From: Parapedobacter tibetensis
GTDB taxonomy: Bacteria; Bacteroidota; Bacteroidia; Sphingobacteriales; Sphingobacteriaceae
Direction of reading: 5' to 3'
DNA: 64,000 nt
NCBI RefSeq assembly: GCF_024643205.1
Contig: NZ_JAMKQJ010000001.1
Coordinates: 620,001 to 684,000, forward strand
Shown here: positions 24,878 to 34,485 of the stretch, piece by piece
Position numbering within the stretch: position 1 is the stretch's first letter
How the letters are laid out: each line of letters starts with the position of its first letter
The notes under the pieces: model-generated
Databases searched by the model: none
What the model was told of the DNA's origin: nothing
What the model saw: only the letters and a program-made list of their open reading frames with translations
Translations under genes and position numbers: made by a program

Positions 24878-26278
24878 ATGAACACATTAACAAATTTGAA
24901 AAAGTCAAGATTCCATGCTTTAGTAGCTCTATTGGTAGGCAGCATAGCACTCACCTCGTGTACCACGGAAAGCGATGGATGGCAACAATTGTTTGATGGG
25001 GAAACCCTTGATGGATGGAAACGCGTTGGGGGCGAAGCTCCCTATGAAGTGGAAGATGGCGCCATCGTCGGCACAATGACTTCAGGAACTCCCAATTCCT
25101 TTTTGATTACTGAGCAGGAGTACGGCGATTTTATCTTGGAGCTGGATGTCAAGTTGGAAGGAGAAAGTACGAATTCGGGCATCCAAACCCGCAGCCACAT
25201 CGATGAGCAGGCCAATGATGGCAAGGGTAGGGTATACGGACGACAAGTGGAGATAGATCCTGCTAAAAGGGCTTGGACCGGTGGCATTTATGATGAGGCC
25301 CGTCGTGGATGGCTGTATCCGCTCGACCTGAACGAGGATGCAAAAAAAGCATACAAAAGAGATGAATATAATCATTTTCGAATTGAAGCCATCGGCAATG
25401 AGACCAAAACATGGGTAAATGGCATTCCTGTAGCCTACGTCGTGGACACTATCGATGCCTCAGGTTTCATCGGGCTTCAGGTGCACAGTATCTCTGATGA
25501 TGCGTTGGCAGGCAAAAAGGTATACTTCAAAGACATACGAATTCAAACTGAAAACATACTGCCACAGGATTTCCCAGAAGGTATATATACCGTAAACCTA
25601 ACCCCTAACAGCCTCACACCCTACGAGGAGGAGAATGGTTACAAGCTGCTTTTTGACGGCCACAGCAATGCCGGATGGATAGGTGCATACCAAGACACAT
25701 TCCCCGAAAAAGGATGGGAAATCAAGGACGGCACCATCGGCGTACTACCGTCAGATGGCGCCGAGTCTACCAACGGGGGAGATATTGTGACCACAGCACA
25801 ATACGGTGCCTTTGACCTTTCTTTTGAATTCAAACTTACCGAAGGAGCCAACAGTGGTGTAAAATATTTCGTAACTTTGTCTGAACACAATACCGGTTCG
25901 GCCATTGGATTGGAATACCAAATACTGGATGATGAAAAGCATCCCGATGCTAAAATGGGCAAGGACGGCAACCGAACATTGGCCTCTCTCTATGATTTGA
26001 TCATGGCTCAAAAAACAGGTCGTGCATTACGAAAAATCGGCGAATGGAATAAAGGGAGGGTAGTTGTAGAGCCAAACAATACAGTAACCCACTATCTTAA
26101 TGGCGAGAAAGTAGTACAGTATGTGCGTGGCTCGGACGAATACAAAAAGCTCGTCAGCGAAAGCAAATACAAAAACTGGGACAATTTCGGGATGGCCGAA
26201 AGCGGTCACATCTTACTACAAGACCATGGGGATAAGGTGAGTTTTAGGAATATAAAAATAAAGAGTCTATCAAATTAA
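24878..26278 (+). CDS. Lipoprotein with two DUF1080 (3-keto-disaccharide hydrolase-type) domains
   Basis: Exported lipoprotein: signal peptide with lipobox ALTSC (Cys at about residue 28). Two concanavalin-like DUF1080 modules follow, at about residues 33-225 (WQQLFDGETLDGWKR ... VYFKDIRI) and 258-465 (KLLFDGHSNAGWIG ... LQDHGDKVSFRNIKI). Members of this family include 3-keto-disaccharide hydrolases. The next gene, a Gfo/Idh dehydrogenase, begins at the very next base after the stop, which supports a keto-sugar or rare-glycoside role. No SusC/D pair or other polysaccharide-locus genes are next to it. Confidence 0.87.
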   Translation: MNTLTNLKKSRFHALVALLVGSIALTSCTTESDGWQQLFDGETLDGWKRVGGEAPYEVEDGAIVGTMTSGTPNSFLITEQEYGDFILELDVKLEGESTNSGIQTRSHIDEQANDGKGRVYGRQVEIDPAKRAWTGGIYDEARRGWLYPLDLNEDAKKAYKRDEYNHFRIEAIGNETKTWVNGIPVAYVVDTIDASGFIGLQVHSISDDALAGKKVYFKDIRIQTENILPQDFPEGIYTVNLTPNSLTPYEEENGYKLLFDGHSNAGWIGAYQDTFPEKGWEIKDGTIGVLPSDGAESTNGGDIVTTAQYGAFDLSFEFKLTEGANSGVKYFVTLSEHNTGSAIGLEYQILDDEKHPDAKMGKDGNRTLASLYDLIMAQKTGRALRKIGEWNKGRVVVEPNNTVTHYLNGEKVVQYVRGSDEYKKLVSESKYKNWDNFGMAESGHILLQDHGDKVSFRNIKIKSLSN

Positions 26279-27487
26279 ATGAAGCGAAGCGATTTTATTA
26301 AGCAAGCAGGGACGTTAGGTGCAGGAATGTTTTTGGCCAATGAATCATTGGCCAAAACTATTTCCCATGCCCAAAATCAAAATCCGATTGGGGCAGGCAT
26401 TATCGGCTGTGGAGACAGGGGTAAAGGGATTATGCATACGATGAATGCAACCGTCACAAAAAATTTTAAACCGCTTGCCTATTGCGATGTTTTAGACTTC
26501 AGACTGGATGAAGCCAAGCAATATGCTGAGCCTTCTGCCAAGTCATATCGTGATTACCGGAAACTGTTGGATAACCAATCCATACAAGCCGTGTTTATCG
26601 CCGTACCACTGAGTGAACATTTTCGCGTGGCGAAAGACGCCATACTGGCGGGTAAGCACGTATACCTTGAAAAAACCATGACCTTCACCATTCCGGAAGC
26701 AATGGAATTGGTGGAGTTGGTCAAGGCTCATCCTAAGCAAACTTTCCAAGTAGGCTACCAATATCGATATTCTCCGTTATATTTCAAGGTGAAGGAAATG
26801 ATTGATTCGGGCTATCTGGGTAAAGTTTCCCAAATCGATTGCCGATGGGATCGTAACAATAACTGGCGCCGTCGTGTTCCTGATCCCAGCTTAGAAAGGC
26901 AGGTCAACTGGCGTTTGTATCGCGAGTATTCGGGAGGATTAGCAGCAGAATTACTTACCCACCAGATGGATTTTATCCATTGGACATTTGACACCGTACC
27001 GGATGAAATCATGGGGTATGGGGGTATCGACATCTATAACGATGGCCGCGAAACCTTTGACAACATCCAATTAACCCTTCGATACAAAAGCCAAGGTATC
27101 ATTGGCAATTTTGGAACAACGTTAGGCAATGCGCGGGACGGGTATCTATTTAAAATCAAAGGTACCAAAGGGTTCGTGTCGCTATCGGTCAATACCGGGG
27201 TCTATTACCCTGAAGATAGCATAAAAATCACCCACGGCACCGTAGACGGAGTGACAGGTGCAACGAAAATTGTGCAAAATAGTGATGGTGGTATCCCCAT
27301 CCTACCCGAACCCACCAAAGACGGCACCATCTATGCGTTGGAAGAATTCTATAAATCCATCATGAATGGTACTATCCCTTCATCAAATGTGCATACCGGG
27401 GCAAAGGGCGCCATCTGTTCTGCCTTGGCCAACGAAAGCCTTTTCTCTGGAAATATCCAGCATTGGAAACCGGAATACAATTTGTAA
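26279..27487 (+). CDS. Gfo/Idh/MocA-family oxidoreductase
   Basis: NAD(P)-dependent sugar or inositol dehydrogenase fold. The N-terminus (MKRSDFIKQAGTLGAGMFLANESLA) resembles an export-type leader without twin arginines. The dinucleotide motif is GIIGCGDRGKGI (about residues 40-51), followed by EKTMTFTIPEAMELV and the substrate-domain block SGGLAAELLTHQMDFIHW with a conserved His. Length 402 is normal for the periplasmic-type Bacteroidota subgroup. ATG follows directly after the DUF1080 stop, so the two genes act as a unit, plausibly in 3-keto-glycoside chemistry. Confidence 0.88.
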   Translation: MKRSDFIKQAGTLGAGMFLANESLAKTISHAQNQNPIGAGIIGCGDRGKGIMHTMNATVTKNFKPLAYCDVLDFRLDEAKQYAEPSAKSYRDYRKLLDNQSIQAVFIAVPLSEHFRVAKDAILAGKHVYLEKTMTFTIPEAMELVELVKAHPKQTFQVGYQYRYSPLYFKVKEMIDSGYLGKVSQIDCRWDRNNNWRRRVPDPSLERQVNWRLYREYSGGLAAELLTHQMDFIHWTFDTVPDEIMGYGGIDIYNDGRETFDNIQLTLRYKSQGIIGNFGTTLGNARDGYLFKIKGTKGFVSLSVNTGVYYPEDSIKITHGTVDGVTGATKIVQNSDGGIPILPEPTKDGTIYALEEFYKSIMNGTIPSSNVHTGAKGAICSALANESLFSGNIQHWKPEYNL

Positions 27488-27489
27488 CA

Positions 27490-28470
27490 ATGAAGCGCTT
27501 CTTCCTTGTCATGGCGATCTTATTCATAGGGTTTGTTTCAAAACAGCCTATTGCTAAGTGCGCCCTCGTTCCTACCCAGCAAACGCAATGGTCAATACGG
27601 GATTCGATTAGGCAGGCACAGATAGCTGAAAAAAAACGTGCGGCTGATTCAATAAAACAGGTACAGGATTCGCTGACCATGCAATATATTGGCTTGCCTG
27701 ACCCCAACCGACCCAACCAGTTTGCGGATAGTTTACGGAAACTCTTGGTGGTGGAAAACGGTGATTTCATGGGATGGCTGGCATTTACACGTGCATTGGA
27801 GAAAACCATTGAAAAAGACAGTGAAAAGGCTTTCCGCGAACAATGGATAATCCTTACCATTGGCCTGTTATTGCTCCTACTTGGTATCGTGAAAGTTGCC
27901 TTCCCTAATGAGGTGACATCCATTATCCAAGCTTTTTACAATGACCGTGTATTATTGCAAATCAACAAGGAAGACACCCTATACAGTTCATGGCCCTTTG
28001 TATGCCTGTACATTTTATTTGGGTTTGCCACAGGCTTATTTATTTACCAATATAATCTGTATTACCTAGGCGACAAGGCAAATGACGGGGCGGATATTTT
28101 TTTGGGAATATCTATTTTCATCATGCTGCTGTTTGTCCTGAAAATTCTTGTTACTCGATTTTTGGGGTTCATTTTTGATATGCAGCGTATCGTGAGGGAG
28201 TATGTATCCATATTATATTTAAGTTATTTCAATGCCGCCTTGGTGTTTCTTCCCATCGTGTTAGTGCTGAGCTTAGCCCCACAGAAACACATGCTATGGA
28301 TTATCCCTATGGCGTTTTTCATCATATTGTGTTTATTTATTTTTCGCTTCATAAAAACGGCCAACAATGTATTGGCCAGCCATCGATTTCCAAAATTTTA
28401 TTTATTTATGTATCTTTGCTGCCTCGAAATCGCCCCGGTACTTATCTTGATAAAAGTACTTGGTAATTAA
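27490..28470 (+). CDS. DUF4271 family integral membrane protein
   Basis: Bacteroidota-specific membrane protein of unknown function. A signal peptide (about residues 1-22) leads into a Gln/Arg-rich soluble stretch to about residue 115, then about seven hydrophobic segments between 120 and 325. The start MKRFFLVMAILF lies 2 bases after the previous stop. It precedes hemD by 10 bases. This DUF4271-hemD order, as I recall it, recurs in related genomes, but a role in heme synthesis is not shown. Confidence 0.75.
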   Translation: MKRFFLVMAILFIGFVSKQPIAKCALVPTQQTQWSIRDSIRQAQIAEKKRAADSIKQVQDSLTMQYIGLPDPNRPNQFADSLRKLLVVENGDFMGWLAFTRALEKTIEKDSEKAFREQWIILTIGLLLLLLGIVKVAFPNEVTSIIQAFYNDRVLLQINKEDTLYSSWPFVCLYILFGFATGLFIYQYNLYYLGDKANDGADIFLGISIFIMLLFVLKILVTRFLGFIFDMQRIVREYVSILYLSYFNAALVFLPIVLVLSLAPQKHMLWIIPMAFFIILCLFIFRFIKTANNVLASHRFPKFYLFMYLCCLEIAPVLILIKVLGN

Positions 28471-28480
28471 CGTAAAAAAC

Positions 28481-29251
28481 ATGCAAGTGTCAGAAGCAGA
28501 TAGAGCAAAGAAAGTAAAAAGCATTTTGGTAACGTTGCCTAAACCAGAAAACGAGAAATCACCATACTTCGTTTTAGCTCAAAAGTATAATCTAAAACTT
28601 GATTTCAGGGCATTCATTCACGTAGATGGTGTGCCAGCACGCGAGGTCCGTAGAGAACGCATCAATCTTGCGGATTTTACGGCAGTAATTTTCACCAGTC
28701 GCAATGCTGCCGACCATTTCTTTCGCATCTGTGAGGAGATGCGCTACGAGGTGCCTGCGGATATGAAATATTTCTGCCTTTCCGAAACCATTGCCCTATA
28801 CTTGCAAAAATACATCCAATACCGCAAACGCAAGATATTTTTCGGTAAGCAAACAGCCAAGGATTTGGCGGATGTGTTGAAAAAACATGCCAAGGAAAAA
28901 TTTTTGTACCCCTGCTCAGATGTTGCCAACGAGGAAACGCACAATTGGTTGCAAGAAAATGGTTACAACTTTACCCCAGCAGTCTTATTCCGTACGGTGG
29001 TTAGCGACCTTTCCGACCTGAAGGACGTTTTCTATGATATCATTGTCTTTTTCAGCCCATCCAGCGTACAATCCTTGTTTGAAAATTTCCCAGATTTCGA
29101 GCAAAAAAATACCCGGATTGCGGCCTTTGGTCCAAGTACCCATCAAGCTTTAATAGATAGGGGACTTATTTTGGATATACCCGCGCCTACACCAGAGGCA
29201 CCGAGCATGACCATGGCTGTAGAACAATACATCAAACAAGCAAATAAATAA
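28481..29251 (+). CDS. hemD: Uroporphyrinogen-III synthase HemD
   Basis: Cyclises hydroxymethylbilane to uroporphyrinogen III in heme/siroheme synthesis. Family sequence identity is low, but the pattern is characteristic: ILVTLPKPEN at the start, AVIFTSRNAADHFF (about residue 70), FLYPCSDVANEETHNWL, and DIIVFFSPSSVQSLF followed by IAAFGPSTHQAL. Length 256 from ATG 28481 is normal. It is cotranscribed with DUF4271. No other heme gene is in the window. Confidence 0.85.
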   Translation: MQVSEADRAKKVKSILVTLPKPENEKSPYFVLAQKYNLKLDFRAFIHVDGVPAREVRRERINLADFTAVIFTSRNAADHFFRICEEMRYEVPADMKYFCLSETIALYLQKYIQYRKRKIFFGKQTAKDLADVLKKHAKEKFLYPCSDVANEETHNWLQENGYNFTPAVLFRTVVSDLSDLKDVFYDIIVFFSPSSVQSLFENFPDFEQKNTRIAAFGPSTHQALIDRGLILDIPAPTPEAPSMTMAVEQYIKQANK

Positions 29252-29739
29252 ACCATCTTTCTCCGGCATCTTTGGGATGTCCATATCGCTATATGATAGC
29301 ATAAAATATGGTTATAACACTAGTCAATAGTGATTCAACTCAGGACCCATGGTATCACCTATGAATTATGAGAAATGATATTTTTTAAAATATCTTTCTC
29401 TTCTTTAAAGAAATACAACTACTTTTAATAAATTTATGGCCGCTTTCGAATCATAGGTAGTCGATAAATTTATCTACTTATATGTAAAACGGGGTTGTTT
29501 TGAATGTATTTAGAAGAACCATGACGTTTATGAAACTGGAGCAGAAGGATACGATGAAGATGTTTTTGGTCTGAATTTTGCTTCCATAACGCGTTATTAA
29601 CCATAGACTTTACTGATAAGCAATGGAGTAATTGATAAAATTAGGACTAAAAAATGCAATTGACCATGCGGCATACTCAAGGCGTATTGAGCGCTTAGAC
29701 ATATTAAAACAAACAGAAAAGCCGCCATATCTATAGCTA
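29252..29739. other. Non-coding region upstream of gldK with AT-rich palindromes
   Basis: 488 bases with no coding frame that I can support. It holds two AT-rich symmetric sequences: GATATTTT-TT-AAAATATC at 29377-29394 and the perfect 12-base palindrome GATAAATTTATC at 29463-29474. No TAnnTTTG box was found close to gldK. The length suggests a regulatory region for the gld operon or decayed sequence. Confidence 0.5.
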
Positions 29740-31047
29740 ATGAATAGAAATTATTTACCCATACTATCCGTCATGATGTTGGCCGTTTTCACGGTAGGGT
29801 GCAGCAAAAACGGGGGAGGTGAGTTGGTTGGGGTGAAACGCGAACGCCTGAAGACCAACAAAGTTCCATATGGCATGGTGCTTATCCCTGGGGGTACATT
29901 CATCATGGGCCAATCCGACGAGGACATTACGTTTGCTCAAATTGCACAAAACAGGCAAGTCACCATTTCGTCCTTCTATATGGATGATACGGAAATTTCC
30001 AATAGCGAATACAGGCAATTCGTAAATTGGGTGCGCGACTCGATCATGATTTATAATTTTCTGCAAGATGACAATTATTTTGTCCAAGTGGAAGGCACCA
30101 ATGAACGTTACATCGACTGGTCAAAGGTAAATGGTGGTAAGAGGTCATTATGGAATTCGAAGGACCAAGCGGTGCGCGAACGCACCCGGCAAATGTACTA
30201 CCAGGGTGAAGATCGCATTTTCGGCAAGGATGAGCTCGACGTTCGCTTACTGCGCTACCACTATGAATGGTATGACTTACGGGCCGCCACAGCCGCAAAA
30301 AATGACCCCTCCAAAACGCGGTCGGACTTTATCCAGCGGGATACACTTTTGGTATATCCGGATACTACCGTATGGCTCAATGATTTCAGTTACGCTCAAA
30401 ATGAACCCATGGTAGAGGGATACTTCTACCACCCGTCTTTTGATGAATATCCTGTCGTTGGTGTCTCCTGGCGGCAAGCCCAAGCCTTTAACACTTGGCG
30501 CACAAGACTTTTTGAGAATCATGAAAAAAGCCGGAAATCCACAAACAGGGAAATCAGGCAGCCCTATATGCTTCCATCCGAGGCAGAGTGGGAATATGCA
30601 GCCCGTGGGGGGAAAATTGGCACACAATATCCTTGGGGCGGGCCTTCAGCACGCAATGCAAAAGGTTGCCTCATGGCTAACTTCAAACCCGGAAGGGGAA
30701 ATTATATCGATGACGGAGCCGCATACACCGCTCCGGTCTATTCCTTTTTTCCAAATGATTTTGGCCTGTATAACATGGCCGGCAATGTGTCAGAATGGAC
30801 TTCATCCACCTTCAATGAATCCGCATCGTCCTTTGTGCACGATATGAATCCCACCTACCGGTATGATGTTAAACCGGGAGATCCCGAGTCCTTGCAACGC
30901 AAGGTAGTGAGGGGAGGCTCATGGAAAGACATCGGCTACTTTTTACAAAACTCCGCCCGTGCGTACGAATACCAAGACACCGCCAAATCCTATATTGGCT
31001 TTAGGAGCGTATCGGCCTACCCGGGAGTAGATCCAATGAATAATTAG
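29740..31047 (+). CDS. gldK: Gliding motility/T9SS lipoprotein GldK
   Basis: Outer-membrane lipoprotein that with GldN forms the periplasmic ring of the type IX secretion system. Lipobox FTVGC (Cys at about residue 21). The rest is a formylglycine-generating-enzyme (SUMF1) fold: PGGTFIMGQSDEDI, FYMDDTEISNSEYRQF, YPVVGVSWRQAQAFNTW, LPSEAEWEYAARGG, YNMAGNVSEW and VVRGGSWKD. The catalytic cysteines of true sulfatase activators are absent, as in other GldK. First gene of gldKLMN. Confidence 0.95.
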   Translation: MNRNYLPILSVMMLAVFTVGCSKNGGGELVGVKRERLKTNKVPYGMVLIPGGTFIMGQSDEDITFAQIAQNRQVTISSFYMDDTEISNSEYRQFVNWVRDSIMIYNFLQDDNYFVQVEGTNERYIDWSKVNGGKRSLWNSKDQAVRERTRQMYYQGEDRIFGKDELDVRLLRYHYEWYDLRAATAAKNDPSKTRSDFIQRDTLLVYPDTTVWLNDFSYAQNEPMVEGYFYHPSFDEYPVVGVSWRQAQAFNTWRTRLFENHEKSRKSTNREIRQPYMLPSEAEWEYAARGGKIGTQYPWGGPSARNAKGCLMANFKPGRGNYIDDGAAYTAPVYSFFPNDFGLYNMAGNVSEWTSSTFNESASSFVHDMNPTYRYDVKPGDPESLQRKVVRGGSWKDIGYFLQNSARAYEYQDTAKSYIGFRSVSAYPGVDPMNN

Positions 31048-31087
31048 CAAAAGTCTTTTAAAAGTAAGCGAATCATTAAACAGTGTT

Positions 31088-31882
31088 ATGGCAAAAAAAC
31101 GCAAATTCAAAGTAGGCATTAATAACATCATCTCTTGGGGAGCAACCATAGTCATCATTGGATTGATGGCCAAATTACAGCATTGGGCTTGGGGAGACTG
31201 GCTAATTGTCGTAGGGTTGGGGACTGAGGCTTTGCTATTCCTGCTATTGGGATTCCAAACGGAAGGCAACGACGTAGATTGGACAAGGGTTTACCCCGAA
31301 TTGGATGAAAACTACCAAGGTGAGCTTCCACAGGCTACCGCAAAACCTATCGGTGTGGGTAATACAGCGGCATTGGATAAAATGCTACAGGATGCCCGCA
31401 TAAGCCCTGACCTTATTGGAAACCTCGGTGACGGTTTACGATCATTTGGGGATAAGGTATCGGCAATATCCAATGTATCCGATGCTTCATTAGCCACAAA
31501 CCAATTCACCGAAAAGGTAAAAAATGCCACCAATAATTTTGATAGGCTCAATATAGCTTTTGAAAAAGCTTCTAACGATTTGACCGATATCAGTGCTGGT
31601 GGTGCTGATGTAAGAACCTATCAGGAGCAGGTCCATAAATTGGCGAATAATCTGCAACACCTCAATGCGGTATATGAACTGGAATTGCAGGAAACCAGTA
31701 AAAAATTGCAAACCATTTCTCAGCATTATGATAGTATTGCTCATACCTTGCAAAACTTCAATGACTCCGTTGTAGATACCCAACACTTCAAAGAGCAGGT
31801 GACCCATCTCAACAAAAATTTGGCATCGCTGAATGCCGTATATGGAAACATGCTGGCTGCGATGAACCAACCTCGCGTATAG
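31088..31882 (+). CDS. gldL: T9SS motor subunit GldL
   Basis: Inner-membrane component of the proton-driven GldLM motor. Two membrane helices lie at residues about 12-31 and 37-57. They carry the charged residues expected inside the membrane: Lys29 in helix 1 and Glu47 in helix 2 (segment GLGTEALLFLLLG). The cytoplasmic part is predicted coiled-coil with repeated hydrophobic spacing (residues 115-260). Length 264 is normal. It is separated from gldM by 49 bases. Confidence 0.95.
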   Translation: MAKKRKFKVGINNIISWGATIVIIGLMAKLQHWAWGDWLIVVGLGTEALLFLLLGFQTEGNDVDWTRVYPELDENYQGELPQATAKPIGVGNTAALDKMLQDARISPDLIGNLGDGLRSFGDKVSAISNVSDASLATNQFTEKVKNATNNFDRLNIAFEKASNDLTDISAGGADVRTYQEQVHKLANNLQHLNAVYELELQETSKKLQTISQHYDSIAHTLQNFNDSVVDTQHFKEQVTHLNKNLASLNAVYGNMLAAMNQPRV

Positions 31883-31931
31883 TTTATTATTTTAAGTAGA
31901 AAAATTAACCTTAAAAAATTAGATTTTCGCG

Positions 31932-33452
31932 ATGGCAGGAGGAAAACAGACGCCGAGGCAACGAATGATAGGTATCCTATATTTAGTGCTGCTGGGATTA
32001 GTGGCATTGAATGTAAGTGATTCAATACTAGATGCATTTAAAAATCTGACAACCAGCTTGGGGACATCCACCCAGAATACCCAAAGTGGTATTGATAATA
32101 TGTTTAATGCGTTTAAGGCCACCAAATTAAAAGACGAACCTGAAAGGGCTAAACCAGTCTTGGCGAGAGCTGAAGAAGCCAGCCAGTTGGCCAATAACCT
32201 GACAACCTATATCGATTCACTCAAAGTAATGCTTACCGAAAAAGGGGGAGGTGAAAATGCTTCGACTGGCGACCTGAGAAAAAGGAATAACCTCAGCATC
32301 AGCATGCGCTTGATGGTTAAGGAAAAACGGGCTGAAAAACTCCGGAATCTCATCAATGACACTCGAGAGAAGCTGATTGCAATCTCCGATAATGGAGTTA
32401 ATTTTTCTTTGGACGCACAAGATCCGCCGCCCCGTGCTGGTATCCGTAAAACATGGGAGCAGGCCAATTTTGGTGAAGGCATTCCATTAACCGCGGCCAT
32501 TACCGCACTGGAAAAAGTGAAGGCCGATGCAAAAAATGCCGAGGCAGCTGTTGTGAAACAAATATTTGGTGAGATGGATATGGCCGTAGTCAATCTTGAT
32601 CGGTTTGCCGCCGTAGCTGTAGCACCCTCTTCCTACATCTTACAAGGGCAACCTTATACGGCAAAAGTGTTCTTAACGGCTTATGATTCCAAGTCCAATC
32701 CCGAAATCACGGTAGGAGGCAATGCCTTACCCGTTACCGATGGACAGGCAACCTATTCTGTAAATACGTCAAGCGAAGGGATGTTCAACTGGGTAGGTAC
32801 CATCCGCGTCAAGCAAACCGATGGCAGCATCAAGGAATACCAAACCGAGCCGCAGACCTATCAAGTGTCGCGCCCATCGGCAGTCGTTTCTCCCGATGCC
32901 ATGAATGTACTATACATCGGTGTAGACAATCCCATCTCGGTTTCCGCTCCCGGTATTCCCAAAGAAAACTTGGCTGTGAGTGGCCAAGGGGTAAGCATAT
33001 CCGGATCAGGCGGCAAATATGTGGCAAGGGTAACACAAACCGGTTCGGCCAGGATCAATGTCTCGGCCAAATTGGGTGAGCAAACGCAATCGCTCGGTTC
33101 CACAGACTTCCGGGTGAAACGTATCCCAAAACCGCAAGCTCGGGTGGCCGGTAAATCTGGGGGTGTCGTGGCTGCTGCTCAAATCAAAGGACAAAACCGT
33201 ATCTTTGCTGCACTGGAGAATTTCGAGTTTGATGCTAAATTCAACATTTCCCGTTTCTCCATGCTTATACAGAAACCAAGGGTCGACCCAATGGGGCCAT
33301 ATCAAGGCTCCAATGGAGCGTTTTCGGGGCCGATGCAAAATGCACTCAGTTCCGTAGCACCCGGATCCTTTGTGTTTTTCTACAATATTATAGCGGTAGG
33401 CCCAGATGGTCTGCAGCAGGAATTAGACCCCATTTCATTCAGGGTCAATTAG
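31932..33452 (+). CDS. gldM: T9SS motor subunit GldM
   Basis: Partner of GldL; its periplasmic rod spans to the GldKN ring. The N-terminus MAGGKQTPRQRMIGILYLVLLG matches the family, including Arg9 and Tyr17, which touch the GldL helices. One membrane helix (about 12-29) is followed by periplasmic domains to residue 506 (D1 helical about 40-225, then beta-rich modules with VAVAPSSYILQGQPYTAKVFLTAYD). Normal length. Third gene of the operon. Confidence 0.96.
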   Translation: MAGGKQTPRQRMIGILYLVLLGLVALNVSDSILDAFKNLTTSLGTSTQNTQSGIDNMFNAFKATKLKDEPERAKPVLARAEEASQLANNLTTYIDSLKVMLTEKGGGENASTGDLRKRNNLSISMRLMVKEKRAEKLRNLINDTREKLIAISDNGVNFSLDAQDPPPRAGIRKTWEQANFGEGIPLTAAITALEKVKADAKNAEAAVVKQIFGEMDMAVVNLDRFAAVAVAPSSYILQGQPYTAKVFLTAYDSKSNPEITVGGNALPVTDGQATYSVNTSSEGMFNWVGTIRVKQTDGSIKEYQTEPQTYQVSRPSAVVSPDAMNVLYIGVDNPISVSAPGIPKENLAVSGQGVSISGSGGKYVARVTQTGSARINVSAKLGEQTQSLGSTDFRVKRIPKPQARVAGKSGGVVAAAQIKGQNRIFAALENFEFDAKFNISRFSMLIQKPRVDPMGPYQGSNGAFSGPMQNALSSVAPGSFVFFYNIIAVGPDGLQQELDPISFRVN

Positions 33453-33456
33453 CATT

Positions 33457-33464
33457 AAGGAGGT
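33457..33464 (+). promoter_or_regulatory. Perfect Shine-Dalgarno AAGGAGGT before gldN
   Basis: AAGGAGGT lies 4 bases before the gldN ATG and is fully complementary to the usual 16S rRNA 3' end. None of the other genes inspected here has such a site, in line with the known scarcity of SD use in Bacteroidota. Confidence 0.7.
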
Positions 33465-33468
33465 CACC

Positions 33469-34452
33469 ATGAAAAGGTATTATGGGTTTTTAATTTCGAT
33501 GTTTGTTGGGTTGACAGCATCGGCACAACAAGGCAACCTATCGAACAGCACCACACCGATTGCGGCAGAGGAGCCACCGGTAGATGGTTATTACGTAAAA
33601 TCCGATATATTGGACAGGGAGGTAGTTTCCTATGCCGTCATACGGCCTACGGATGTTGCTTACGTAAAGCGGATATGGAGAGAATTTGATGTACGTGAGA
33701 AAATGAACACGTTATACGCCTCACCAAAATCCAGGTTAATCGATGTCATCATGGAGGCCGTATTGGCGGGTGAGCTCACAGCATATGACCCTACACCTAC
33801 TGAAGACGATCCTACAGGCGACAGTTTCAAGACTCGCCTTTCACCAGACCAAGTGTTGGGCAGATTTGGCTCAGACAGCACCTTGGTAGAAGAATATGAC
33901 GAAGAGGGTAATGTGGTTGCCTCCCGATTTGAGGCCACATCGTTCAATCCGGATGATGTTGTCCGCTTCCGTATCAAGGAAGACTGGATATTCGACAAAC
34001 AGCGTTCTGTATTCGAGGCCCGCATCATCGGTATTGCTCCACTGGTAACCCCAAAAATGGAAGAAATCACAGGAGAGGGATTTGAAGAATTCGGTGGTGA
34101 AATAGAAACCGGGGATAATGAAGAGGATATCATGGCCATTTCCGGCACTGGTATAGGCAGCGATGCCGGGGCCATAACTGCCGATGCCTATCCGGCTTTC
34201 TGGATTTATTTCCCTGAGGCAAGGCATATTTTCGTCAACAAGGAAGTCGCCTCACGCCACAACGATGCCACAGGGCTTAGCTATGATGATGTATTCGTCA
34301 AGCGTCTTTTCGCCAGCTATATCGTGAAGCAATCTAACCCTGAAGATTTGCGTATAAAAGACTACATCGATAATGGTGTAGAACGCCTATATGAAGCCGA
34401 ACGCATCAAAAAGAACCTCATTGACTTCGAACAAGATCTATGGTCCTATTGA
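33469..34452 (+). CDS. gldN: T9SS periplasmic ring protein GldN
   Basis: Periplasmic protein that assembles with the GldK lipoprotein into the ring of the secretion complex. Signal peptide at residues 1-19 (ends TASAQ). The family blocks SDILDREVVSYAVIRPTDVAYVKRIWREFDVREKMN, RFRIKEDWIFDKQRSVFEARIIGIAP and YPAFWIYFPEARHIFVNKEVA are present. An acidic Gly/Glu-rich insertion (about residues 200-225) separates the halves. Last gene of gldKLMN. It follows gldM by 16 bases and has an unusually strong SD. Confidence 0.95.
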   Translation: MKRYYGFLISMFVGLTASAQQGNLSNSTTPIAAEEPPVDGYYVKSDILDREVVSYAVIRPTDVAYVKRIWREFDVREKMNTLYASPKSRLIDVIMEAVLAGELTAYDPTPTEDDPTGDSFKTRLSPDQVLGRFGSDSTLVEEYDEEGNVVASRFEATSFNPDDVVRFRIKEDWIFDKQRSVFEARIIGIAPLVTPKMEEITGEGFEEFGGEIETGDNEEDIMAISGTGIGSDAGAITADAYPAFWIYFPEARHIFVNKEVASRHNDATGLSYDDVFVKRLFASYIVKQSNPEDLRIKDYIDNGVERLYEAERIKKNLIDFEQDLWSY

Positions 34453-34485
34453 TGCCATGAGCACTCGGTTCCTCGTTTATGGAAG

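Noticed and set aside
29377..29394. GATATTTT-TT-AAAATATC as a terminator of hemD
   Set aside because: AT-only stem 125 bases after the hemD stop, with an interrupted pyrimidine run; kept only as a palindrome of unknown role.
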